The position numbers and the translations under genes were made by a program. DNA of 12,688 nt from CAZVIK01 sp964627045. GTDB lineage: Bacteria; Acidobacteriota; Terriglobia; Bryobacterales; Bryobacteraceae. How positions within the stretch are numbered: position 1 is the first letter of the stretch; each line of letters begins with the position of its first letter. The stretch is taken from NCBI GenBank assembly GCA_964627045.1, contig CAZVIK010000114.1, positions 1 to 12,688 of the forward strand. Reading direction: 5' to 3'. This document shows, piece by piece, positions 1-7,326 of this stretch. Under the pieces are notes generated by a model, which did no database searches, was not told where the DNA came from, and worked only from the letters and a program-made list of their open reading frames with translations.

Positions 1-27
1 CGCCGCCCACCCGCCGTAGTCCTCACC

Positions 28-63
28 AATTAAATAAACGGGGGAGCCATTAGGCCCCCCCGT
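28..63 (-). terminator. Rho-independent terminator of the TonB-dependent receptor gene
   Basis: Bases 38-48 and 53-63 form an 11-position stem with one A/C mismatch around the four-base loop ATTA. Read on the minus strand, the hairpin begins 21 bases after the receptor's TAG stop and is followed at once by a T-rich run (TTTATTTAATT, bases 37-27). A strong GC stem followed by a T tract on the minus strand only is the classic intrinsic terminator layout, so it should end the receptor transcript. Confidence 0.8.
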
Positions 64-84
64 GGAAACCAAGCTGACGGTGCG

Positions 85-3000
85 CTAGAAGTCCAGGCGC
101 AGCGCCATCTGAACGTTGCGGTTGCCGTCGCGGTAAGAAGGAACGTAACCGAGGTCGGTCGTGTTCCAGGAGGTATCCGCGTACAGGTTGGCGTGGTTAA
201 ACGTGTTGTAGGTCTCCAACCGGAACTGGAGTCTGTAACGCTCGTTAATCTGGAAGTTCTTGTTGAGCCCCAGATCCAGGTTCCAATTGCCGGCGTCGCG
301 GAAAGAGTTCCGTCCGACCATGTTCTTGTTGAACGGCCCGAAGTCGCTCCAGAGAACCTTTGAGGTGTAATCGGAGTTTACGCCGTACATGCTGTAGTCG
401 TAAAACTTGTTGGTGTTTGGCGTCGAAAGCGCCGGCCCGTTGGAGTCGCCCTTCACATTGGTGATGCTCTTGTCGAAGAAGCCATACGGGCAAGCGTTGT
501 AACCCCACGTGCAATCGTAGAGCGAGTACGGGAATCCGGTGCGGGCCGTGAAGATCGGGTTGAAGCTCCAACCTTCCAGGATGTAGCTCAATGCCTTGCT
601 GCCGCCCGTGAGACTGGAAAGCGGCAGGTCCCAGGTTCCGCTGATCGCCAGACGATGCCGCTGGTCGAAGTACGCGTTACTGCGCTCGAGCAACGGGTTG
701 TAGCGGTCCAGAAGGCCCAGGTTCATCTGGTTGCCCGAACTGCTGAAGGTGTCGCTCAAATTGTCGATGGCGTGGCCCCAGGTGTAGTTGACGCGCATGC
801 CGGTCAAGCCGATGCTCTTAATGCTCCGCACATCGAGCCGGGCATTCATCGAGTTGTATAGCGACACGCCCAACTGACCGCGCAGGTTGATCCCGGTGTA
901 CCGGGTGGGAAGCACGCGGCTCACGCAGTCGCCGTCGTCCGGAGTGCAGGCATCGCCGAGATAAAAGTTGCCGCCGCCAACCGGATTGGCGTTCTCGATC
1001 GAGTACAGGTCAACACCCTTGGAGCCCGAGTACTCCAGGGCGGCCGTGATGTTGTTGGTCAGCGCACGCTCCAGCGAAAGGCTGAAAGAGTGTGAGTAGG
1101 CATTGGTGACGTCCTGCTTCACCGCGCGCAAGCTCACCTTTGGCAGAGCCTTTGAACCGGTGGAACCGGCCAGAGGACCGACGGCCGCCGTCGTAATGTC
1201 GATCGATGGAACGTCGCTTCCCGCAATCAGTGAAACTACGCCGTAGTTCGGCGGATTCTGAATCACGTTAAACGTGACGTTGCCGAAGTTCCTTTCGTAG
1301 TACATGCCCCATCCGCCGCGCAGGCTGGTCTTGCCGTCGCCGAAGACATCCCAGGCGAATCCCAGGCGCGGGGAATAGTTGTTCCAATCCTTGCCCCACA
1401 GGCCGCCCACCGGGCTGTCAGGAGCGAGCTGCACCGAGCCGGCTCGAACCTGGGCCGGATAGGTCGAACCGGACCCAAGGTAAAAGTTGGAGTCCAGCTT
1501 CGGATCGCGGTTATGCTGAACGCCGAAGTACTCCCAGCGCAGACCCAGGCTCAGGGTCACCACCCGGGAAACCTTGAAGGAGTCTTGCACATAGTACGCC
1601 AACTCGTGATAGCGGTTGGACCGGCTGAAATTTGGCTGGCCTACCGGAAGCGTCACGGTGCAGGAGGCATCCACTACGGCGCCGCAAGGATACTTGCCCT
1701 GCGGGTTGATGGCGCCGTTGTAACTGTATGCCTTGCCGGCGATAAAGTTGTCCATGGCGTTGCCGAATTGGCCACCGCGCCCTAACTGCATCACGGAGTT
1801 CATGTACGCACCGAACGTATGGTTGTCCTGGATGTAGGTATAGGCCCCACCAAAACGCAACTGGTGCTTGCCACGGCTGTAATTGAAATCCTGGTACAAC
1901 TGCGCCAGGTTCTGCGGTCCGCCGGAGGGAATTCCGTTACCGGGGCTGAAGGGAAGGTAGCCCGGGAATCCCACGCGGCTGCCGAAAATCGACGCCGCAG
2001 TCGTGCCGTAGACGTACAACGTCGGTGTCGCCGGATAGTCACCCAGCGGCTGCGTCTCGTTCAGCCGGTTAAAGACCACCTTGGACTGCATAGAGAAGGT
2101 CGGCGTGAATGTGTGCAGAAGCGATGCCAGGTAGTTCTGCTTGAGGTCGTCCTCCCCGGTATCGAAGCCCTGGTACGGGCTGTCGGCCACGACGCCCGGC
2201 AGGTAGTTCGCCTTCTGGATGGCGATGCGGCCGTACAACTGCGTGGCGCTGCTCACGTTGTAGTCAATGCGCCCGACAAGCTGATACTCGTTCCTTGGGT
2301 CGCCGCCGCCGGAATCGGCGGGATAGGCGTAGGAGATCCGGCGGAACATGGCGGTAGACCCCGGAAGAAGCGCGCAACCGCCGCCCACCGCCCCGTTGGA
2401 GCAGGGATTAAAGCCCGCGGCCACGAGTTGGTCCTTCGTAAAAGTCCCAAGGTCGGCGACATCCGACCGCACCTTGCCGTAGGTGCTGAAAAAGTTCTTG
2501 GTGTTCGCCGCCGACGCGTTGATCAGGCCGTCGGCCGGAATCCACACCGTCCGGCGCGCCGCGCTGCGGATCCGGAACCACTCGATGTTGTTAAAGAAGA
2601 ACAGCTTGTCCTTTTTGATCGGTCCGCCGATGGAGTACCCGAATTGGTTGCGCGTGAAAACCGACTTCGGAAGCTGGTTCGCGTTATTGTCGAAGTAGTT
2701 CGAAGTCAGCTTGGATACGCGGTTGTACTCGTACGCGGACCCGTGGAACTCGTTGGTGCCGCCTTTGGTCACCACGTTGACCACGCCACCGGAAGCCCGG
2801 CCGAACTCCGCCGTGAAGTTGCTGGACAGACGGCTGAACTCCTGCACCGAATCCTGAGGCACAGACTGGCCGAGCGTCGCCGTGAATTCGTTATTGTTCG
2901 CGGAGCCGTCCAGCAGGATGTTCGTGGATGAAGCGCGTTGGCCATTGATTGCGTAGCCAACGCCGCGGCCGTCTGGCGCTCCGTCGGAGACGTTGCCGGA

Positions 3001-3471
3001 AGTCGCCACCAGGTCGTACGGATTTCTCGTCAGGGTCGGCAGGTCTTCGATGTTCTGCCGGTTGACCACCGTCGCCAGCGTCTGCGTTTCGACGTTGACC
3101 TGGCCGGCGGTTTCGGTCACTTGCACCACCGTCTCGGCCCGGCCTACCTCCATGCGGATGTCCACGCCCACGCGGGAGCCCACCGCGACCACGACGGCCT
3201 GCGAGTACCGCGAAAAGCCCGCGGCCTCAGCCATCAGTTCATAGTTTCCCGGCAGAACGCCCGGGATCAAATACAACCCGGAATCGTTGGACTCGACCTT
3301 GCGCACCAGACCCGTCGCGACCGACCTAAGGCTCACGGTCGCCTTGGGAATTCGCGCCCCGGTCGGGTCGAGAACGCTCCCGGTCACCTGTCCGGTTTCG
3401 GTCTGCGCCATCGCCAGGTTAGCGATAAGCAGCACCGAGAGCACCAGCAGCAGAATTCGAAAATGTCTCAT
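85..3471 (-). CDS. TonB-dependent receptor, Oar-like, with N-terminal carboxypeptidase-regulatory-like domain
   Basis: Outer-membrane beta-barrel receptor of 1128 residues. Residues 1-22 are a signal peptide (RHFR, a Leu/Ile/Val-rich core, then AMA before Gln23). Residues about 27-110 look like a carboxypeptidase-regulatory-like Ig fold (GxVxDPTGARIPKATV, then SGLYLIPGVLPGNYEL). The plug spans about 112-240, with NGQRASSTNILLDGS and GRASGGVVNVVTKGGTNEFHG, and the rest is a barrel ending in Phe1128, as usual for outer-membrane proteins. The family moves large substrates across the outer membrane using TonB energy, or serves in export and surface functions as in Myxococcus Oar; the substrate cannot be read from sequence. 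The frame is open upstream to 3603, but the ATG at 3471 starts the signal peptide and has AGGGAAG 8 bases before it. All eight cysteines of the protein lie in four close pairs. The gene stands alone with its own terminator. Confidence 0.93.
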   Translation of the reverse strand: MRHFRILLLVLSVLLIANLAMAQTETGQVTGSVLDPTGARIPKATVSLRSVATGLVRKVESNDSGLYLIPGVLPGNYELMAEAAGFSRYSQAVVVAVGSRVGVDIRMEVGRAETVVQVTETAGQVNVETQTLATVVNRQNIEDLPTLTRNPYDLVATSGNVSDGAPDGRGVGYAINGQRASSTNILLDGSANNNEFTATLGQSVPQDSVQEFSRLSSNFTAEFGRASGGVVNVVTKGGTNEFHGSAYEYNRVSKLTSNYFDNNANQLPKSVFTRNQFGYSIGGPIKKDKLFFFNNIEWFRIRSAARRTVWIPADGLINASAANTKNFFSTYGKVRSDVADLGTFTKDQLVAAGFNPCSNGAVGGGCALLPGSTAMFRRISYAYPADSGGGDPRNEYQLVGRIDYNVSSATQLYGRIAIQKANYLPGVVADSPYQGFDTGEDDLKQNYLASLLHTFTPTFSMQSKVVFNRLNETQPLGDYPATPTLYVYGTTAASIFGSRVGFPGYLPFSPGNGIPSGGPQNLAQLYQDFNYSRGKHQLRFGGAYTYIQDNHTFGAYMNSVMQLGRGGQFGNAMDNFIAGKAYSYNGAINPQGKYPCGAVVDASCTVTLPVGQPNFSRSNRYHELAYYVQDSFKVSRVVTLSLGLRWEYFGVQHNRDPKLDSNFYLGSGSTYPAQVRAGSVQLAPDSPVGGLWGKDWNNYSPRLGFAWDVFGDGKTSLRGGWGMYYERNFGNVTFNVIQNPPNYGVVSLIAGSDVPSIDITTAAVGPLAGSTGSKALPKVSLRAVKQDVTNAYSHSFSLSLERALTNNITAALEYSGSKGVDLYSIENANPVGGGNFYLGDACTPDDGDCVSRVLPTRYTGINLRGQLGVSLYNSMNARLDVRSIKSIGLTGMRVNYTWGHAIDNLSDTFSSSGNQMNLGLLDRYNPLLERSNAYFDQRHRLAISGTWDLPLSSLTGGSKALSYILEGWSFNPIFTARTGFPYSLYDCTWGYNACPYGFFDKSITNVKGDSNGPALSTPNTNKFYDYSMYGVNSDYTSKVLWSDFGPFNKNMVGRNSFRDAGNWNLDLGLNKNFQINERYRLQFRLETYNTFNHANLYADTSWNTTDLGYVPSYRDGNRNVQMALRLDF

Positions 3472-3680
3472 ACCCCTTGCTTCCCTTTCTTTCCCGTTTA
3501 CACCGGTGAACTTCGCCGCGGTCGCCCGCAGCCCCACTGCTTCTTGCCAAATCTCGTATGAAGCCCCTGATCGCTCGGCAACCCGGAATAAGGGACAACC
3601 CATCCGTCCCTTACCCGATCGCCGCGTTCTTTGGATCCGGCCCCCACTCTTGCACGCCGCAAACCAAAACCGATGTTTGC

Positions 3681-3698
3681 GTAAAGCGCCTGCTTTAC
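3681..3698. repeat. Perfect short inverted repeat in the receptor leader
   Basis: GTAAAGC and GCTTTAC are exact reverse complements of 7 bases each around the loop GCCT. The stem lies about 210 bases upstream of the receptor ATG. No T tract follows on either strand, so it is not an obvious terminator. It could be an RNA stem in a long leader or a protein-binding site. The inverted repeat is certain; any role is inference. Confidence 0.5.
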
Positions 3699-3754
3699 AA
3701 CAACGTGACCCTCTTCAGCGACGCGGCTGACGCCGGATCTCCCGTTTGCGGAAG

Positions 3755-3786
3755 CCCAAAATCCCAACACCCACAACCCGGAGCCC
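3755..3786 (-). repeat. Five-run G-triplet array (G-quadruplex motif)
   Basis: On the minus strand five GGG runs lie at 3784-3786, 3777-3779, 3770-3772, 3763-3765 and 3755-3757, separated by 4, 4, 4 and 5 bases. This meets the usual G3 with 1-7 base loop rule with one run to spare and has a near 7-base period. It is on the coding strand for the downstream receptor gene, so the RNA could also fold if transcription starts upstream of it. Confidence 0.55.
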
Positions 3787-3860
3787 AAAGCAAACGGATT
3801 CCAGCGGCCCCAGTCAGCACCACGCTTCGGTGCAGCTACGTGGCCGAGGCCTATCCTGGA

Positions 3861-3891
3861 ATTTTATCACTGTTAATACGTTGTTTTGAAA
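3861..3891 (-). promoter_or_regulatory. Candidate promoter of the receptor gene
   Basis: In the most AT-rich patch of the intergenic region, the minus strand shows TTTCAA (3891-3886), 17 bases, then GATAAA (3868-3863), overlapping the better -10 match TAAAAT (3866-3861). The -35 is poor. If used, transcription would start near 3856 and give a leader of about 385 bases. A rival lies nearer the gene: TTGCCG (3581-3576), 17 bases, TACGAG (3558-3553). Neither is strong, and Acidobacteriota promoter rules are only partly known. Confidence 0.3.
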
Positions 3892-3946
3892 CTGGATTGT
3901 TAGGAAAAAGTACTACGTGGCGGCTGGCGCAAAAAGGGGGGTGTTT

Positions 3947-3972
3947 ACGATGCCCTAATTGTTGGGTATCGT
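3947..3972 (-). terminator. Possible terminator after the PilZ gene
   Basis: Bases 3947-3955 and 3964-3972 form a 9-position stem with an 8-base loop directly after the PilZ stop codon. On the minus strand one position is an A/C mismatch, and five T's (3935-3931) come only after an 11-base spacer containing CCCCCC, so it is not a standard intrinsic terminator. Read on the plus strand the mismatch becomes a G/U wobble and the stem is unbroken. Confidence 0.35.
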
Positions 3973-3973
3973 G

Positions 3974-4378
3974 TCAGGCCGGTGGCCGCGCCCGGAGGCC
4001 TGTGCCCTGCGTGCGGAACTCGTACTTCTCGATCACCACGGCTACCTGGTTGCCGCGGCATCGGACGATCTTGCCGCTGGCGACCAGCTTCAGCGCGCAC
4101 TTCCCGTCCAATTGGGCCGGCCAACTGATGGCCAACTCCACCCGCTTGCCCGGTGCCAGCGGTCCTTCCGCGACGAACTTGACGCCGCTGCTGCTCACAT
4201 CGACCGTGTGGCCTACACCGCTTTCCTGCGCCCCGCGCCCGCTGATGATCTTGTACTTGACCTCGCGCGCGATCGGGAACCGGTCGCTGACGCGCCGCTC
4301 CGGTATCCCGAACGGGATGGGCAAAGGTTCGTTCCGGCTACCAAGCACTGTGGTCGATTCCTCCGATGATCCCAGCAT
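3974..4378 (-). CDS. Single-domain PilZ protein, probable cyclic-di-GMP receptor
   Basis: A 134-residue protein consisting of little more than one PilZ domain, which binds cyclic di-GMP and passes the signal to partners controlling motility, surface polymers or biofilm. Both ligand motifs are intact: RxxxR is R29-V-S-D-R33, and D/NxSxxG is D60-V-S62-S-S-G65. Beta-strand-like segments follow, such as KRVELAISWPAQLDG and VRCRGNQVAVVIEKYEF. There is no signal peptide or membrane segment, so it should be cytoplasmic. The ATG at 4378 follows GGCGAGG closely. The gene lies 96 bases after rarA on the same strand; that gap holds no gene, so it may have its own promoter. No guanylate cyclase, phosphodiesterase or motility gene is nearby, so its output is unknown. 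Confidence 0.88.
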   Translation of the reverse strand: MLGSSEESTTVLGSRNEPLPIPFGIPERRVSDRFPIAREVKYKIISGRGAQESGVGHTVDVSSSGVKFVAEGPLAPGKRVELAISWPAQLDGKCALKLVASGKIVRCRGNQVAVVIEKYEFRTQGTGLRARPPA

Positions 4379-4437
4379 GCCGCCTCGCCCGCCGCGGCTC
4401 CAATAGGCGCTTGGTCACAATCGATTGGGACGGTAGT

Positions 4438-4458
4438 ACTAAGTTAACCGCACTAACC
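4438..4458 (-). promoter_or_regulatory. Short repeats upstream of the PilZ gene, possible regulatory site
   Basis: In the 96-base rarA-pilZ gap the minus strand carries two GGTTA words 9 bases apart (4458-4454 and 4449-4445) and two TTAGT words 14 bases apart (4456-4452 and 4442-4438), with the palindrome GTTAAC between them. The patch is AT-rich against its neighbours. No clear -35/-10 pair was found, so this is only a candidate control site for the PilZ gene. Confidence 0.25.
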
Positions 4459-4474
4459 ATCTTGGTGCGAAGGA

Positions 4475-5794
4475 CTACTGTGTTTTCCCGCGGCGCTGGC
4501 GCAGCTCCTCCAGCCGCTCCCCGGCACGCTTTTCCAGCCCGCGATCGGATGGGAAGTAGAACCGCGTGCCGGCGAGAGAATCCGGCAGGCACTCCATGTC
4601 CGCCACAGCATCCTCGAATTGGTGAGCGTGCTTGTAGCCTTCGCCGTAGCCCCATTCCTTCATGGCACGGGTCACTGGATTCCGCAGATGCATTGGAACC
4701 GGCTCGGAAATCCCGCTCCGTACCTGTTGCTGCGCCCGGTTCAGCGCCTGGTAGGCCGCGTCGGACTTTTGCGCCAGCGAAAGGTAGATCGCCGCCTGCG
4801 CCAACGCCTGATCCCCTTCCGGCATCCCGAGAAAATGTACGGTCTGCATCGCGGCGACGGCCTGTTCCAAAGCACGCGGATCGGCCAAACCTACGTCCTC
4901 GATCGCCATGCGGATCAGCCGCCGTGCGATGTAGAGCCGGTCCTCTCCTCCCTCCAACATCCGCGCCAGCCAGTAGAGCGCCGCATCGGGATCGCTCGAA
5001 CGGACCGACTTATGCAAGGCCGAGATCAGGTTGAAGTGCTCCTCACCCGACTTGTCATACAGCGCCGTCTTCCGTTGGATGGCGTCTTCCACCGCCTGGC
5101 GCGACAGTTCGCCCCCTTCGGAGGCAGCCGCAGCCGATTCCAGTGTGTTGTAGGCCGCCCTCGCGTCACCCCCGGAGTAAATGGCAATCTGCTCCAGAAG
5201 ATCGTCGGTCGCGGCCAGCTGGCGGGTACCCAGGCCGCGCTCGGCGTCCTCCAGCGCGCGCCGTAGCAACACCATCACCTCGGCGGGATTCAGCGCGCGC
5301 AACGCATAGACCTGCGCCCGCGAAAGCAGCGCCGAGATGACCTCGAACGACGGGTTCTCGGTAGTTGCGCCGATCAGGATCACGTCTCCCCGTTCCACGA
5401 AGGGGAGAAACGCGTCCTGCTGCGCCTTGTTGAAGCGGTGTATCTCGTCGATGAACAGGACCGTGCGGCGTCCCAGGCGCCGGTTTCGCTCGGCCTGCAC
5501 CATGACCTCTTTGATCTCTTTGATGCCGCTCAACACCGCGCTGAAAGGCACAAAGTCGCAGCGGGTCATCCGCGCGACCAGCAGCGCCAGCGTCGTCTTT
5601 CCAGTGCCCGGCGGGCCCCACAAGATCGCCGAGCCCAGGTTGTCGTTCTCGATCCTAACCCGCAGCGGCTTGCCCGGGCCCAGCACGTGCTCCTGCCCGA
5701 TGTACTCCTCCAGGCTTTGCGGGCGCATGCGGTCGGCCAGCGGACCGTGCGACGCCGTGGCGCCGCTGGGAGGAGTGGAGTCGAAAAGGCTCAT
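4475..5794 (-). CDS. rarA: Replication-associated recombination protein A (RarA/MgsA, WRNIP1 family AAA+ ATPase)
   Basis: A 439-residue AAA+ ATPase close to the usual length of this family (about 440). RarA acts as a tetramer on single-stranded DNA gaps and stalled replication forks and interacts with SSB. Visible parts: Walker A GPPGTGKT at 60-67 (Lys66), Walker B LFIDEIH with Asp116 and Glu117, sensor 1 GATTENP at 142-148, a likely arginine finger at Arg159 in ALLSRAQ, and sensor 2 around GGDAR (Arg212). From about 250 the family-specific C-terminal region follows (HFNLISALHKSVRSSDPDAA, GGEDRLYIARRLIR, RFYFPSDRG). The ATG at 5794 has GGAG 8 bases upstream and overlaps the stop of the upstream methyltransferase gene as ATGA, which suggests translational coupling in one operon. 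Confidence 0.95.
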   Translation of the reverse strand: MSLFDSTPPSGATASHGPLADRMRPQSLEEYIGQEHVLGPGKPLRVRIENDNLGSAILWGPPGTGKTTLALLVARMTRCDFVPFSAVLSGIKEIKEVMVQAERNRRLGRRTVLFIDEIHRFNKAQQDAFLPFVERGDVILIGATTENPSFEVISALLSRAQVYALRALNPAEVMVLLRRALEDAERGLGTRQLAATDDLLEQIAIYSGGDARAAYNTLESAAAASEGGELSRQAVEDAIQRKTALYDKSGEEHFNLISALHKSVRSSDPDAALYWLARMLEGGEDRLYIARRLIRMAIEDVGLADPRALEQAVAAMQTVHFLGMPEGDQALAQAAIYLSLAQKSDAAYQALNRAQQQVRSGISEPVPMHLRNPVTRAMKEWGYGEGYKHAHQFEDAVADMECLPDSLAGTRFYFPSDRGLEKRAGERLEELRQRRGKTQ

Positions 5795-6585
5795 CGAATG
5801 GCTCCGCGCTGGCGGCTGGCTTCGTAGAGCAGCACCGCTGCGGCGACGGCCACGTTCAACGATTCAACCCCGCGCGTCGGGACCGTGACCGGGGTGGCAT
5901 CCGCCCACCGGACGGCGTCCAGCCCACTGCCTTCCGCGCCCACGACGACGGCGCAGGGGACCGTAAACCCGATCTCGCAGGCGGGCGCCCCCCCGGTGGG
6001 CTTGGCCGCGAAGACGGCCAGACCGCGCTCCTTGGCGGCGGCCATCAGTTCGGCGGCACTCACGCCACAGACCGTGGGAACTCGAAAGACCGACCCGGCC
6101 GAAGCCCGTAACGCCTTTGGGCTCAAAGGATTAACGCCACCCTTCAGAAACGCCACACCGGAGGCGCCAAACGCTTCAGCCGCGCGAATCACTGTGCCGG
6201 CGTTGCCGGGGTCCTGCACTCCGTCCAAAACCACCACCAACGGCTTCCCCGCGAACACATCTTCAGCCGCCCAAGCCGGAGGGCGAACCAGGGTAACCAC
6301 GCCTTGGGGGGTTTCGGTCGCCGCCAGGTCCCGAAAGAGGGCGTCGGGAACGACCACCAGGCGCGTGTCGCTGCGCCCGGAGATTTCGGCTTCGGCGCGG
6401 GCCGCCGCCGATTCGGCCGCCACCACCGCCCCGACGGCGCAACGGCTAGCCAGGGCCTCCCGGAGCAGGTGAAACGTCTCCGCCACGCAGAACCCGTCCT
6501 CGGTGAGCGTACCTCTGGTTGTCGCCCGGCGGATTTCCTTCAACAGGGGGTTGGAGGGGCTGGTCAGCCGTCTGGTCTGCGTCAT
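5791..6585 (-). CDS. SpoU/TrmH-family RNA 2'-O-ribose methyltransferase
   Basis: A 264-residue SPOUT methyltransferase that would transfer a methyl group from S-adenosylmethionine to a ribose 2'-OH in rRNA or tRNA. An N-terminal substrate-binding domain (about 23-100, including ETPQGVVTLV) precedes the knotted catalytic domain. Motif 1 is DPGNAGTVIRAA with Asn128 and Arg134, motif 2 is VVVGAEGSGL with Glu218, and motif 3 is PTRGVESLNVAVAAA with Asn244. The frame stays open to 6633, but the ATG at 6585 gives the usual family N-terminus (SPSNPLLKEIRRA) and leaves room for a divergent promoter; no strong ribosome-binding site is seen at either start. Which base it modifies cannot be told; RlmB-like and TsnR-like proteins share these motifs. 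Its TGA overlaps the rarA ATG. Confidence 0.9.
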   Translation of the reverse strand: MTQTRRLTSPSNPLLKEIRRATTRGTLTEDGFCVAETFHLLREALASRCAVGAVVAAESAAARAEAEISGRSDTRLVVVPDALFRDLAATETPQGVVTLVRPPAWAAEDVFAGKPLVVVLDGVQDPGNAGTVIRAAEAFGASGVAFLKGGVNPLSPKALRASAGSVFRVPTVCGVSAAELMAAAKERGLAVFAAKPTGGAPACEIGFTVPCAVVVGAEGSGLDAVRWADATPVTVPTRGVESLNVAVAAAVLLYEASRQRGAIR

Positions 6586-6602
6586 CGGAACGTATCGTAG
6601 AC

Positions 6603-6611
6603 TGTTAGAGT
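6603..6611 (+). promoter_or_regulatory. Possible extended -10 element for the ydcF-like gene
   Basis: TGTTAGAGT fits the extended -10 form TG-n-TAnnnT, with no convincing -35 upstream. It sits in the 53-base divergent gap between the methyltransferase ATG (6585) and the ATG at 6639. Transcription would begin near 6618, which would exclude the GTG at 6615 as start codon. This is a weak match. Confidence 0.25.
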
Positions 6612-6638
6612 CGCGTGGGACGCCTAGCATCATACCGC

Positions 6639-7238
6639 ATGCGGAAGCCGGCCTCTTGGATTCTGATCCTGGCCTCGCTGGCCGCGCTCGCCGCTCTGGC
6701 GGCGCACCTCGCGCGGATCGGCCGCCAGATCCACGAGCAGTCCTCGCGCGATGAAGCGCGTCCCGCCGACGTGATCCTCGTGCTGGGCGCGGCGGAGTAC
6801 CGCGGCCGCCCGTCGCCCGTGTTCAAAGCCCGGTTGGACCACGCTTTCGAACTGTTCCAGCGCGGCTTGGCGCCTCGCGTCCTGACCACGGGCGGGGCCG
6901 GCGGCGACCCGCAATACACCGAGGGCGGCGTCGGCCGGTCTTACCTGGTGAGCCGGGGCGTCCCCTCGGAGGCGATCCTGGTCGAACCCGAGGGCGCCAC
7001 GACGATGCAGAGCACGGCAGCGGCGGCCGAGATCATGCACCGTATGGGGTTGCGGTCGGCCATCCTGGTAAGCGACGGCTACCACATCTTCCGGGCCAAG
7101 AGCATGTTATCGGCGCGAGGCATCCAGGTCTACGGCTCGCCCCGCCCCGGCCCGGAGACGGACCCGTCGCGGGACTGGTGGCTCTACCTGCGCCAGTCGG
7201 CCGGCTACTTCCTTTGGGAAATCGGCATCCGGTTCTGA
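6639..7238 (+). CDS. YdcF/SanA-type DUF218 membrane-anchored protein
   Basis: A 199-residue protein with one N-terminal membrane helix (about 7-24, a Leu/Ala-rich run after MRKPASW) and a DUF218 domain. Motifs: DVILVLGAAEYRGRPSP (44-60), an LTTGG turn (82-86), EGATTMQST (118-126) and VSDGYHIFRA (144-153) with the conserved His149 and Arg152. Relatives include E. coli YdcF, SanA and ElyC, linked to S-adenosylmethionine binding, envelope barrier function or lipid-carrier metabolism, but no shared enzyme reaction is settled, so I give none. The GTG at 6615 would add eight residues (MGRLASYR); I prefer the ATG because the helix follows at once, although no good ribosome-binding site precedes either. 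It lies 105 bases upstream of the signal peptidase gene on the same strand, and the two may be co-transcribed. Confidence 0.85.
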   Translation: MRKPASWILILASLAALAALAAHLARIGRQIHEQSSRDEARPADVILVLGAAEYRGRPSPVFKARLDHAFELFQRGLAPRVLTTGGAGGDPQYTEGGVGRSYLVSRGVPSEAILVEPEGATTMQSTAAAAEIMHRMGLRSAILVSDGYHIFRAKSMLSARGIQVYGSPRPGPETDPSRDWWLYLRQSAGYFLWEIGIRF

Positions 7239-7326
7239 CTGCCCGTTCTGCCAGACGAACCCAATTCGGATGATTCTGCGCCGCCCCCGGCAACCAAACC
7301 AGCCCATTTCCGTGTCAAATAGTAGT

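Larger units (their letters stand above)
3472..3973. other. Non-coding region between pilZ gene and receptor gene
   Basis: About 500 bases with no gene that I can support. Open frames crossing it have no recognisable protein signature. Going down the minus strand from the PilZ stop it holds a hairpin at 3947-3972, an AT-rich patch at about 3860-3900 with a possible promoter, a small stem at 3817-3833, a run of five G-triplets at 3755-3786, a perfect 7-base-pair hairpin at 3681-3698, a weak promoter-like pair at 3553-3581, and the palindrome CACCGGTG at 3501-3508 about 30 bases before the receptor start. It is best read as the promoter and leader region of the receptor gene. Confidence 0.6.

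Noticed and set aside
1819..2931. 370-codon open frame on the plus strand opposite the receptor gene
   Set aside because: It lies wholly opposite a well-supported coding sequence, shows no domain, signal or membrane pattern, and is rich in Arg, Val and His as expected from the complement of a GC-rich gene.
3472..3603. N-terminal extension of 44 residues on the receptor
   Set aside because: It would place a non-signal sequence before an ideal signal peptide. The ATG at 3471 has a ribosome-binding site, and an outer-membrane protein needs that signal at its start.
3558..4406. 282-codon plus-strand frame across the intergenic region and opposite pilZ
   Set aside because: No family resemblance or hydrophobic pattern. 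It runs antisense to the PilZ domain, whose motifs are intact on the other strand.
4366..5266. Two plus-strand frames opposite rarA (222 and 215 codons)
   Set aside because: Both lie opposite an intact rarA and are Arg/Pro-rich with no motif.
6586..6633. N-terminal extension of 16 residues on the RNA methyltransferase
   Set aside because: The extra residues do not resemble the family, and this start would use up nearly all of the divergent promoter gap.
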